From NCBI GenBank assembly GCA_016180815.1, contig JACPAN010000002.1, positions 62,001 through 126,000 of the forward strand: a stretch of DNA of 64,000 bases, read 5' to 3'. Under the pieces are notes generated by a model that had not been told where the DNA came from, did no database searches, and saw only the letters and a program-made list of their open reading frames with translations. Each line of letters opens with the position of its first letter. Position 1 is the stretch's first letter. Origin of the DNA: Elusimicrobiota bacterium (GTDB lineage Bacteria; Elusimicrobiota; Elusimicrobia; JACQPE01). Shown here one piece after another: positions 43,722-52,500 of this stretch. The position numbers and the translations under genes are program-made.

Positions 43722-44981
43722 ATGATGTCATCAGAAGTTAAAAGTTTAAAGCTGGCCAAAGCCGGTTTCAACAAAATCGAGTGGGCGGACCGGGGCATGC
43801 CGGTCGTCGCCAGCATCCGCGAGGAGTTGAGGAAATCCAAGCCGTTGAAGGGCATGAACATTTCCGCCTGCCTCCACGTCACCGCGGAAACCGCGAATTT
43901 GATGCGGACGCTTTCAGAAGGCGGCGCCAAAGTGGCGCTGTGCGCCTCCAATCCTCTCTCGACGCAGGATGAAGTGGCGGCCTCGCTCGTCAAGGATTTC
44001 GGCATTGACGTGTACGCTGTGCGCGGCGTGGGCCGCGACGCTTATTACCGTCACATCAAGAAGGCGCTTGCGATCGAGCCTGAAATCACCATGGACGACG
44101 GCGCTGATTTGGTGACGTTGATTCATCAAAACGGCGTGCACGGGGAGCGTCCGCCCATGGGCGGCACAGAGGAAACAACCACGGGCGTGATCCGTTTGAA
44201 GTCCTTGGCCGCGAGCGGGAAACTGCGCTATCCCATCATCGCCATCAATGACGCGGACACCAAGCACTTTTTCGACAATCGCTACGGCACCGGGCAATCC
44301 ACGGTTGACGGCATCATCCGCGCCACCAACCTTTTACTGGCCGGCAAGAATTTCGTCGTGTGCGGCTACGGCTGGTGCGGCCGCGGCGTGGCGAGCCGCG
44401 CTCGCGGCATGGGCGCCCAGGTCATTGTGATCGAAGTCGACGCGGTGCGCGCTCTGGAAGCGGTGATGGACGGATTCCGCGTGTTGCCGTTGAAAGAAGC
44501 CGCCAAGATCGGCGACATTTTCGTCACGGTCACGGGAAATACCACGGTATTGGGCAAAGAACACTTCGCTTTGATGAAAGACGGCGCCGTTCTAGCCAAC
44601 TCCGGGCATTTTGACGTTGAAATCGACTTGAAGACGCTGAAAACCATGACCAAATCCGTCCGGGAAACGCGGCCCCTGGTTGAGGAATATCTCCTGAAAA
44701 CCGGACGCCGCGTTTTTGTCCTAGGCCAAGGCCGCTTGGTCAATTTGGCCTGCGCCGAGGGGCACCCGTCCTCGGTTATGGACATGTCGTTCGCCAATCA
44801 GGCGCTCTCGGTCGTTTACCTAAAACAGAAAGCCGGAGCCTTGGGCCGCGAGGTCATCGATGTTCCCAAAGAGATCGACAAGAAGGTCGCCGCGCTCAAA
44901 CTCAAGACGTTGGGCATTTCCATCGATACCTTGAGCGACGAGCAGGAAAAATACCTCAACAGCTGGGAGTTGGGAACTTAA
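43722..44981 (+). CDS. ahcY: Adenosylhomocysteinase
   Basis: AhcY splits S-adenosylhomocysteine to adenosine and homocysteine, removing the inhibitor left by methyltransferases. The 419-residue protein has LHVTAETANLMRTL, CASNPLSTQDEV, DADTKHFFDNRYGTGQS and the NAD-binding VVCGYGWCGRGVASRARGMGA. It lacks the about 40-residue insertion of some bacterial forms. AGGAGG precedes ATG 43722 (43725 is equally possible). Together with metK it completes half of the activated-methyl cycle. Confidence 0.97.
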   Translation: MMSSEVKSLKLAKAGFNKIEWADRGMPVVASIREELRKSKPLKGMNISACLHVTAETANLMRTLSEGGAKVALCASNPLSTQDEVAASLVKDFGIDVYAVRGVGRDAYYRHIKKALAIEPEITMDDGADLVTLIHQNGVHGERPPMGGTEETTTGVIRLKSLAASGKLRYPIIAINDADTKHFFDNRYGTGQSTVDGIIRATNLLLAGKNFVVCGYGWCGRGVASRARGMGAQVIVIEVDAVRALEAVMDGFRVLPLKEAAKIGDIFVTVTGNTTVLGKEHFALMKDGAVLANSGHFDVEIDLKTLKTMTKSVRETRPLVEEYLLKTGRRVFVLGQGRLVNLACAEGHPSSVMDMSFANQALSVVYLKQKAGALGREVIDVPKEIDKKVAALKLKTLGISIDTLSDEQEKYLNSWELGT

Positions 44982-44996
44982 GCGCGCAGGTTCAAC

Positions 44997-45707
44997 GTGG
45001 GCAAGACCGTCTCATCCGCCCAAGAAGCCGTCAAGGATATCGCCGACGGCGCCGTGATCATGGCGGGGGGCTTCGGCCTTTGCGGCATTGCGGAAAATTT
45101 GCTGCACGCCCTCAGGGACAAGGGCGTTAAAAACCTCACCATGATCGGCAATAATGCCGGGACCGATCAATACGGCGTGGGGATTCTCATCGCTAACGGC
45201 CAGGTCAAAAAAATGATCATGTCCTACGGCGGGGAAAACAAGCATTTCGAGCGTTTGGTTTTGGATAAGAAACTGGACGTGGAATGGACGCCGCAGGGGA
45301 CTTTGGCTGAGCGCATCCGCGCCGGGGGCGCGGGCATCGGCGGTTTTTTTACGCCTACGGGCTACGGCACCATCGTGGCCGAAGGCAAAGAAACCCGGCA
45401 AATCGACGGGCGCTGGTTCGTATTGGAGAAGCCGCTAAAGGCCGATTTCGCCTTTATCCGCGCCTGGAAGGGGGATAAGGCCGGAAATTTGGTTTACCGA
45501 AAAACAGCCAGGAATTTCAATCCCATGATGGCGACCGCGGCTAAAGTCACCATCGCGGAGGTCGAGGAGCTCGTCGAGATCGGGCAAATCCCGCCCGATC
45601 AAATCCATACGCCCGGCATTTTCGTCAAGCGTATTTTCCAAGGCGAGCGTTATGAGAAACCCATCGAACGCCGGACGGTCAGAAAGAGGGAAACAGCGAC
45701 AGTCTGA
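44997..45707 (+). CDS. scoA: 3-oxoacid CoA-transferase subunit A
   Basis: The alpha subunit of a succinyl-CoA:3-oxoacid-type CoA transferase, 236 residues. It has [20 protein letters not shown], the CoA-binding GGxG-type segment [16 protein letters not shown] and [21 protein letters not shown]. The start is GTG 44997, 15 bases after ahcY. The stop overlaps the subunit B ATG. The enzyme activates acetoacetate or related acids with CoA from succinyl-CoA. Exact substrate use is not determined by the sequence. Confidence 0.92.
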   Translation: MGKTVSSAQEAVKDIADGAVIMAGGFGLCGIAENLLHALRDKGVKNLTMIGNNAGTDQYGVGILIANGQVKKMIMSYGGENKHFERLVLDKKLDVEWTPQGTLAERIRAGGAGIGGFFTPTGYGTIVAEGKETRQIDGRWFVLEKPLKADFAFIRAWKGDKAGNLVYRKTARNFNPMMATAAKVTIAEVEELVEIGQIPPDQIHTPGIFVKRIFQGERYEKPIERRTVRKRETATV

Positions 45708-46357
45708 TGGATATTCGGGAAAAAATCGCGCGCCGGGCCGCCAGAGAGTTAAAAGACGGCGATTACGTTAATTTGGGCATCGGTTTGCCCACCTTGGTGG
45801 CGAATTACATTCCCGATGGCGTGCGCGTCACTTTTCACACGGAAAACGGCATGTTGGGCTACGGGCCTTACCCTTGGGAGGGGCAAGAAGACCCTGATTT
45901 AATCAACGCGGGCAAGGAAACCATCACCGAGCTCCCAGGCTGCTCCTATTTTAGTTCCGTAGACTCGTTCGGCATTGTGCGCGGCGGGCATTTGGATGTC
46001 ACGGTGTTAGGCGCGCTGCAAGTCGCCCAAAACGGGGATTTGGCCAATTGGATTGTCCCGGGGAAAATGGTCAAAGGCATGGGCGGAGCCATGGACATCG
46101 TCTGCGGCACTAAAAAAGTCATCATCGCCATGGAACACGCCACCAAAGACGGCCAGCCTAAAATCGTCAATCAATGTAATTTGCCCTTGACCGGCAAAAA
46201 CGTGGTGAATTTAATCATCACCGAATTAGCGGTCATGGAAGTGACGCCCCAAGGCCTTGCAGTCAAAGAACTCGCCGAAGGCGTCACTTTGGATCAGGTC
46301 CAGAAATTAACCCAACCCAAGCTTTTGTTTTCATCCGGTCTCAAACAGGCTTTTTAA
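45707..46357 (+). CDS. scoB: 3-oxoacid CoA-transferase subunit B
   Basis: The beta subunit, 216 residues. [15 protein letters not shown] is followed by [12 protein letters not shown], where Glu46 is the catalytic residue that forms the acyl-glutamyl intermediate. Also present are [14 protein letters not shown] and [13 protein letters not shown]. The start overlaps the subunit A stop (TGATG). Length and motifs are typical. It closes the metK-ahcY-scoAB run. The 143 bases after it hold no gene but contain an imperfect hairpin. Confidence 0.94.
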   Translation: MDIREKIARRAARELKDGDYVNLGIGLPTLVANYIPDGVRVTFHTENGMLGYGPYPWEGQEDPDLINAGKETITELPGCSYFSSVDSFGIVRGGHLDVTVLGALQVAQNGDLANWIVPGKMVKGMGGAMDIVCGTKKVIIAMEHATKDGQPKIVNQCNLPLTGKNVVNLIITELAVMEVTPQGLAVKELAEGVTLDQVQKLTQPKLLFSSGLKQAF

Positions 46358-46419
46358 ATCCTGCCTCCCGTAACCGGGGTCATCCAATCGTCAAAAGCCG
46401 CGCACAAAGGGTCTCCTTA

Positions 46420-46463
46420 CTACCTATTGATTTTTTAGGGAACCCCTGTTAAATCATAGGTAG
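46420..46463. repeat. Imperfect intergenic hairpin
   Basis: CTACCTAT (46420-46427) pairs with ATAGGTAG (46456-46463), and inside TGATTT pairs with AAATCA. It lies between scoB and an unknown secreted-protein gene. A T-run is on the 5' arm only, so it is not a standard terminator on the plus strand. Confidence 0.45.
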
Positions 46464-46500
46464 GGGAGAAATTGAATTACGGTTGGGGAGGAGGACTAGC

Positions 46501-47142
46501 ATGAGAAACAGAGATGCCATCAGGGGGGTCACTTTAAGCGTGCTGATGAGTTTTGTCGGATTAGGCAATGTGTTTGCCGTACAGACCGTTGATGTGGAAG
46601 GCGATACTATAGAAGCTGCCCAGAGTGATGTGAGCCATGGTTGTACCGCTCTGCTGGTTGTCCTAAGAGATCGTCTTGGAGATAACGCGCCCGAGAACGC
46701 CGAAGGTCTTAATAACAAGTGTCAAAACCTCGAAAGCAGGTTGAGTGAAAGGCATGTCGGCGGTTTTTGGTATGTTCCAAGGACTATTTGGAGAAATTTC
46801 CGGAGTTCTCTCGATGAATTTAAGGTCCAGACGGAGGAATTGGATAGGGAAACGATGGGTCCAAGACTTGAGGGTGAAGAGATTAATATGGCTGACGTGG
46901 AAGCGAAGCTGCAAATTATTTCCATGGCCATTGAAGATATGGAGAAAATTTTTGATAAAGCCGAGGCTAAAAAAGCCAGACGGAGTTCTTTTCGCTGCGA
47001 CAGCGATAGTCAATGGGACGGCTTCCGGGCGGAGCTGCGTATGAGAGATTGCGGCGTCAACTTAGAATTGCGTGAGCGAGCATGCCGTCTTGACCGTGAT
47101 GTGGTCAGATTGGCTGCGGGGAATGCCTGTACGACGCGATAG
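46501..47142 (+). CDS. Secreted Cys-containing protein of unknown function
   Basis: A 213-residue protein not recognised as any family. It has a signal peptide (about residues 1-26, ending VFA) and a mostly helical charged body with amphipathic stretches. Six Cys residues are spread as SHGC, NNKC, FRCD, RDCG, RACR and NACT, suggesting three disulfides. The ATG has a strong GGGGAGGAGG ribosome site. Base composition is noticeably more A+T rich than its neighbours. It is convergent with lptG. Confidence 0.6.
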   Translation: MRNRDAIRGVTLSVLMSFVGLGNVFAVQTVDVEGDTIEAAQSDVSHGCTALLVVLRDRLGDNAPENAEGLNNKCQNLESRLSERHVGGFWYVPRTIWRNFRSSLDEFKVQTEELDRETMGPRLEGEEINMADVEAKLQIISMAIEDMEKIFDKAEAKKARRSSFRCDSDSQWDGFRAELRMRDCGVNLELRERACRLDRDVVRLAAGNACTTR

Positions 47143-47164
47143 GCCCTAGAAGCCGCCTATCAGG

Positions 47165-48295
47165 TTATTTACCAAGAAGTTTTGGAGAGCGTGTCGCTTG
47201 AGCCGCTGCAATAAAAACGAGATGCGGCCCCCAGGCCGCCAGAAGGGGATGAATCAGGCCGTGCCCGGCTAGGGTCTTGGACAGGTTTAAGACGAACCAA
47301 TAGGCCAATCCTAAAACGATCGTTATCCCGAATAAAACCAGTTTTCCCTTAAAAATTTTCCTAGGCAGGACGTTTAATACCGTAATCGCCAGAATGACCA
47401 TGATCAGAAACGAGCTGGGCCAGGCCCAGCGGGCATGATATTCGGTCAGAAGATTTCTGTGCGCCAAGCCGCGTTGCTGCATGATTTTCAGGTTTTCGGT
47501 CAGCTCCGGCACAGTCATCATATCCGGACTCCAGGCCCAGGGCAGCAGGTCGCCGGGCGTTTCATCGAGCTGCAAAATGCGCCTGGACGTGATGTTGGTG
47601 GTAACGGCGCCGGGCTGCGTGTCATCTATTTGTCCGGGGGCATAAGCGTGTTCCGCGACCTCTTCAAGCATCCACAGCAGGCGTTTACCGTCGAAGCGTC
47701 CCCGTTTGGCGAATACCTCGCGCACATGGCGCTGTCCATCCCATTCGTCCAGCCAGAAATCCCGGAAGCTTTCGTCCTTCGGGTCGAACGATGCGAAAGC
47801 GAAATAGCGCCCTTCCCGGCCTTTCGCGACAAAATTTTCGAGAGGCCCTGAGGGTTTGTTCTTTTTTTGAATCACCGTTTTTAAATAGTCCTTGGCTTGC
47901 CGGTAGAAAACCGGCGCCCTGGATTCAACGCCGCATAATCCGGCCAAGTTCAGCAGCAGAGCCGCGGCGATCAACGGCAGATAAATCCGGGCCGGCCTGA
48001 TCCCCAGGCCTTCCAAGGCGGTCAATTCTCCGGTGCGGTGCGCGTCGTCTAAAACCGTCAAGGAACTCCCCAAAAAGGCCAGCGGAGCGGCTTTCCAAAT
48101 CCAGAAGGGAAGCTGCCATCCGAAGTAAGCGCCGATGGCGCCGATCGTCGCCTTGTGATTCATAAAAACGTCGAGTTTTTCCAGGAATACGGAAAGAACG
48201 AAAAGAATCGTGAAAAAGCCGCACCATAGGGTGAATTGAAAGACCAACTCTTTCATCAGATGCCGGTCGTAAAGGAAACGATGCCGGTTGATCAT
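47165..48295 (-). CDS. lptG: LptF/LptG-family permease (LptG position)
   Basis: A 376-residue inner-membrane protein. Three N-terminal helices (from residue 13, 50 and 95) precede a periplasmic beta-jellyroll region (about residues 140-270), followed by three C-terminal helices, the LptF/LptG layout. These proteins form the transmembrane part of the LptB2FG ABC exporter that extracts lipopolysaccharide. The TGELTALEGLGI segment is the conserved coupling helix. Its start overlaps the upstream paralogue stop (ATGA). F versus G is assigned by order only. Confidence 0.88.
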   Translation of the reverse strand: MINRHRFLYDRHLMKELVFQFTLWCGFFTILFVLSVFLEKLDVFMNHKATIGAIGAYFGWQLPFWIWKAAPLAFLGSSLTVLDDAHRTGELTALEGLGIRPARIYLPLIAAALLLNLAGLCGVESRAPVFYRQAKDYLKTVIQKKNKPSGPLENFVAKGREGRYFAFASFDPKDESFRDFWLDEWDGQRHVREVFAKRGRFDGKRLLWMLEEVAEHAYAPGQIDDTQPGAVTTNITSRRILQLDETPGDLLPWAWSPDMMTVPELTENLKIMQQRGLAHRNLLTEYHARWAWPSSFLIMVILAITVLNVLPRKIFKGKLVLFGITIVLGLAYWFVLNLSKTLAGHGLIHPLLAAWGPHLVFIAAAQATRSPKLLGK

Positions 48296-49410
48296 GGCGC
48301 CAACAGCAGGGACAAGAGCCAGCTTAACGAGAGAAAAGCCGGGTTGGCCATCCAGGGCTCTTTAACGCTGGTGGCCAGAACAAGGAGAAGCCAATAAGCC
48401 CCCAGCATGGCCAAGGCCAGGCCGAAACCGAAGCCTTTGGAGCGCCGGCGTAATTTAACCGTAACCAAGCCGCAGGCCAAGGCCAGGGCCAGGGGAGAAA
48501 TAGCCAGCGCGTGCCTTGATTCAAGCTCCAAGCGATGCTGCAGGGAATCGCCGGCCGCCTTTTTAAGTTCGCGGCTGACCATCTCTCTGGGGGATAATTC
48601 GTGTTGTGCGGGAGGCAGCAAGGGGAGCGTGTTTTCATAAGTGGCAAAGGAGCAGGTGGTCAGGTTGCCGGGCTCAGTCAGGTCGGGATAATCCAATTTG
48701 CCTGAGAACACCCGCAGGAAAAGCCCCGGCTTTCCTTCGGCGTCTTCTTGAATCCGGTAAACCGCGCTTGAGCCGGTGACTTTATAGGGAAATTTTTGTT
48801 CCGCATTGGATGCGTTTTGATCCCGGCTCGAATAAATGACCACTTTGTTTAAACGGTTGCCGGTTACCTCTTCGGCGAAGATTTGAGTCCGGCCCAAATC
48901 AATCCAGGTTTGCGGCTCCACCCTGAAATTTTTGGCGATATCCCGGCCTTCATAGGCGAATCGTTTCAAATGCAGGCGGGCCAATGGTCCTGCGTGGTGG
49001 ATCAGGGGGAAAAGACAAGCGGATAGAACAGCGCCTAGAACAGCCAAGAGCGCCAGCAGGTGTTTGTGGACGGCCGCTCCCAGGCTCTCCAAGGCGATCA
49101 GCTCATTGTCTTCGTGAAGCCTGGCCATGGTCAGCGCAATGCCCAGGAGCAAGGCCATGGGGCAGATGAATCCGGCCACGGTCATCCAGTATTGGGCGTA
49201 GAGGTAGCCAAGCGAGCCCAGAAAAACCGAGAGGCTGCTGCCTGCGACCAACAGGGCTAATTCAAAAATTTTTGATGATTCGGCAAAAAAGAAAAAAAGG
49301 CTGAAAATACCGATTCCCAGGCAAAAGTTGCCCAGCCACTCTTTTAGGAACGCGTAGAAAAAGATTTTCAATTTCCAAATGATTTTATTGCATTTCCGGG
49401 TTGTTTCCAT
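48292..49410 (-). CDS. lptF: LptF/LptG-family permease (LptF position)
   Basis: A 372-residue paralogue of the next gene with the same layout: hydrophobic N-terminal helices, a coupling segment DNELIALESLGA, a periplasmic region (about residues 150-290, VEPQTWIDLGRTQIFAEEV) and C-terminal helices. It is the first gene of the pair and is divergent from sprA. The presence of both subunits indicates that the cell makes lipopolysaccharide or a similar outer-membrane glycolipid. lptB was not seen here. Confidence 0.87.
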   Translation of the reverse strand: METTRKCNKIIWKLKIFFYAFLKEWLGNFCLGIGIFSLFFFFAESSKIFELALLVAGSSLSVFLGSLGYLYAQYWMTVAGFICPMALLLGIALTMARLHEDNELIALESLGAAVHKHLLALLAVLGAVLSACLFPLIHHAGPLARLHLKRFAYEGRDIAKNFRVEPQTWIDLGRTQIFAEEVTGNRLNKVVIYSSRDQNASNAEQKFPYKVTGSSAVYRIQEDAEGKPGLFLRVFSGKLDYPDLTEPGNLTTCSFATYENTLPLLPPAQHELSPREMVSRELKKAAGDSLQHRLELESRHALAISPLALALACGLVTVKLRRRSKGFGFGLALAMLGAYWLLLVLATSVKEPWMANPAFLSLSWLLSLLLAP

Positions 49411-49427
49411 AAAACTATAGGTAGCGC

Positions 49428-49446
49428 GCCTCCCCTAGGGGGAGGC
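49428..49446. repeat. GC-rich hairpin between lptF and sprA
   Basis: GCCTCCCC and GGGGAGGC form a perfect eight-base stem with a 3-base loop in the divergent gap. It sits upstream of both genes, so a regulatory or repeat role is more likely than termination. Confidence 0.5.
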
Positions 49447-49528
49447 CTTATTATGTTTCAGCCAATGATAGTGGCCACCTGGCTGAAGAAGGTATTATTG
49501 CGCCTGCGTATGACAGGAGGGAGAGGGC

Positions 49529-52500
49529 TTGTCTCGTAAGGTCCTTAAGGTATTTTTTAGGACCGCGCTGTTGGCGGTTTTGGGAATTTTTTCCGTCAAG
49601 GCGCTCGCTTCCCATCTGGAAGACCCCTGGCTGATGGAAGAGGTCGAGCGCATGTATTCCCCAGGCGCGAGTTTCGTCATCTTCCCCAGAAAATCCGGCG
49701 AACCCATTTTGCCCAGCTTGAAATACCCCATCGAGGAGGAAGTGATCGAAGAGGAAGCCGTGCCCTGGGAAGACTTCATTGCGCGCTTTAGGCCTTTGCG
49801 TCTCAGGCACCGTCTTTATCATGAGGCCAGGAAAGAAGTGGAATTTCAAGAGCGCGCGCTGACGGCCTTTGAAAACGAAGAGGTGGAAATCGCCAAGCGT
49901 TTGGCGATTTCCGTCCCGCTCGCCCTGCCTGCCGCAACCCCCAGGCCCAGGCCTCCCGAGCTTGAAATTCCGGCCTGGGAAGGGAAGGTTTCCATTGCCG
50001 GCCGCAAGCTGATCGCGCTCAATATCCAGAATAAGAAATTCACCAATGCGCCCCATCCCTTGAGGCCGCGCTCTCAACCCAAACCCACGTTCGATCTCAG
50101 GCAGGAACTGCAGTTAAGAATCAGCGGCAATGTGTCGGACCGGGTCATGGTCAACGTAGATTACGACGACACCAAGGAAAACAAAAGAGATATCTCCATC
50201 GTGTACAAGGGCGCGCCCGGGGAAACGGTCAAAGAGATTTCCTTCGGCGACATCACGCTGAATCTTCCCCAGACGCAGTTCACGTCCTATTCCAAGCAGC
50301 TCTTCGGCATCAAGGGCGAGTTTGATTTCAGGCGCGCGCGCCTGATGGTCGTGGGCAGCCAAACCAAGGGCCAATTCGCCATCAAGCGATTCTCCGGGCA
50401 ATATCAATTCGAGTCGGGGGACATCAAGGACACGGATTATATTCGCCGGACCTATTACAACCTGGCGTTTTCTCAAACCCATTTGCCGTTAAAAGCAGGC
50501 AGCGTCGTGGTTTTCCGCGACGACAGGAACCCGACGAACGACTCCAACGCGCAAGAGACGGGCGTCGAAGATTTTGCGGTGCCCTCATCGACATATTCGG
50601 GGAAAATGGATGTTTTGATCGCGGGGGTGGATTATGTCGTGGACCATCAAAACGGCATCTTGCGTTTTACCGGTTCCCAGGCTCCCAATGCGATCATCGC
50701 GGTCAATTACATCACGGCATCGGGTCAGCAGCTTTCATCGTTATCCGGCACCGGCAAGCCTAAGATTATCAAGACGGACAACGATCTTCCCATCGCGGAC
50801 GCGACCAATGAAACGGGTTACCGGCGCGAGGCGAAAACGTTTTATTCCTTCCGCCGCAATAAGATTTTAAGAGACGACGGCAAAGGCAGTTTTATCTTGA
50901 AGCTGCTGGAAAACGGCAGCAGAAAAGACGTTTCCGGCACTTTGGGGATCAAATATCCCGATCAAATCGCGGTGGACTTCGAGCAGGGCACGTTCCAACT
51001 GGCGGCCCCGATTCCGGACGCGGAGGTTTATTTGCCCACGCCGATTTCGAAATACCTCTTCGCTTTTGAAATCCGTTTCGTTTTGAAGACCTATATCCTG
51101 CAGCCCAACATGGTTTTGCAGTCGGAGAAAGTGTACCGGGACGGGCAATTGATGACCCGCGATCTGGACTATTTCATTGATTATGATTCGGGCTTTTTGA
51201 CGTTTCTGAGGCCAGAACTCATCAGGCCCGATAGCCAGATCGAAGTGACTTACGAAGTCGCTCCGTTTGGTTCGCGTTTGACCGAAACCTTGATCGGCGC
51301 CCGGGGCGAGCTGGACTTACTCAAGAACGTGCAGCTGGGCTCTTTCTCCATGAGCAAGCTCTCCATGGGCTCCTCGATCTTGCTCCAGCAGGCCGCCAAG
51401 CCGGCTACGATCCCGGACATCCGGTCGCTGCCGACGAGCTACTCCATTTACGAGGGCGATCTTCATATGGATTCCTTGAAGCTGCCCATGGTGCCGTTTA
51501 CCAGCAGTCTCCACGGTGAAATCGCGCAGAGCTTGCGCTCGCCGAACACCTTCAAGAAAGCGCTGATCGAATCCATGGAAGGGATCAAAATCGAAGACAA
51601 TGTGGTTTTGCAGCCTTTATTTTGGTTCCCCGCGGCCAATCCTCCGGGCAATACGCCGGCCAAGCTGGGGACTGTTTCTCTTTCGGCTGAAAGCGAGCGC
51701 ATCAAAGCCATCAACCCGGGCGCGGACGTCGGCGACAACGATACCCAGGAAGTGCTCCGTTTAAATTACGATTTTAGCGCCTCCAGCGCGGCCAGCGTGC
51801 AATTTTTGTTTTCTCCGATCGGCCTTGATTTTTCAAATAAAGAGTTTTTGGAGCTGGCCTTGATCGGGGATACGACTTCCAACGACGGCCCGGAAATTTC
51901 CTTTCATCTCGGCCGCGTTGACGAGGACGCGGACGGCGACGGCCGGCTCGACACCGAAGACGTCAACAGCGACGGAGGCTTGAACTTCGGCGAAGATATC
52001 GGTTGGACCTACGACAACCCGGATGCGACGACCGAAAAAATCGGCCCCCAAAACGGCCGCTTGGACAGCGAAGATTTGGATCGAAACGGCCGCTTGGACA
52101 GCGAAGACCCGTTGATCGGCGGGCGCTTCGGGCTGGTGGCCGGCTCCACTTCGAGCGTCGTTGATTTCGACACATGGCGAAGCACGGCCGTATCCTTGGG
52201 CGTCACGTCCTCTAATCAAAGCCAGTGGGTCAGCATCAAGGCCTTGAGGGTTACGCTCAAGCGCCGCCCCGGAGGCAAGACCATGGGCTCGGTGCGCATC
52301 GGCAGGATCGGGGTTGCGGGCAGCCGCTGGGAGCGCCCGGCGCTGGTTTCCTCGTCGGGAACGGTGCGGGTCGGCCCTATCAACAATGTGGATGATATCG
52401 GGTATCAACCCCTTTACTCAGCGGGCGGGGAGACCCAAACGGTTTTTGACGAGCTTTACGGCGGCAATCAGTCTGGGCCCGGCGGCTTGGCTGCGCAAAC

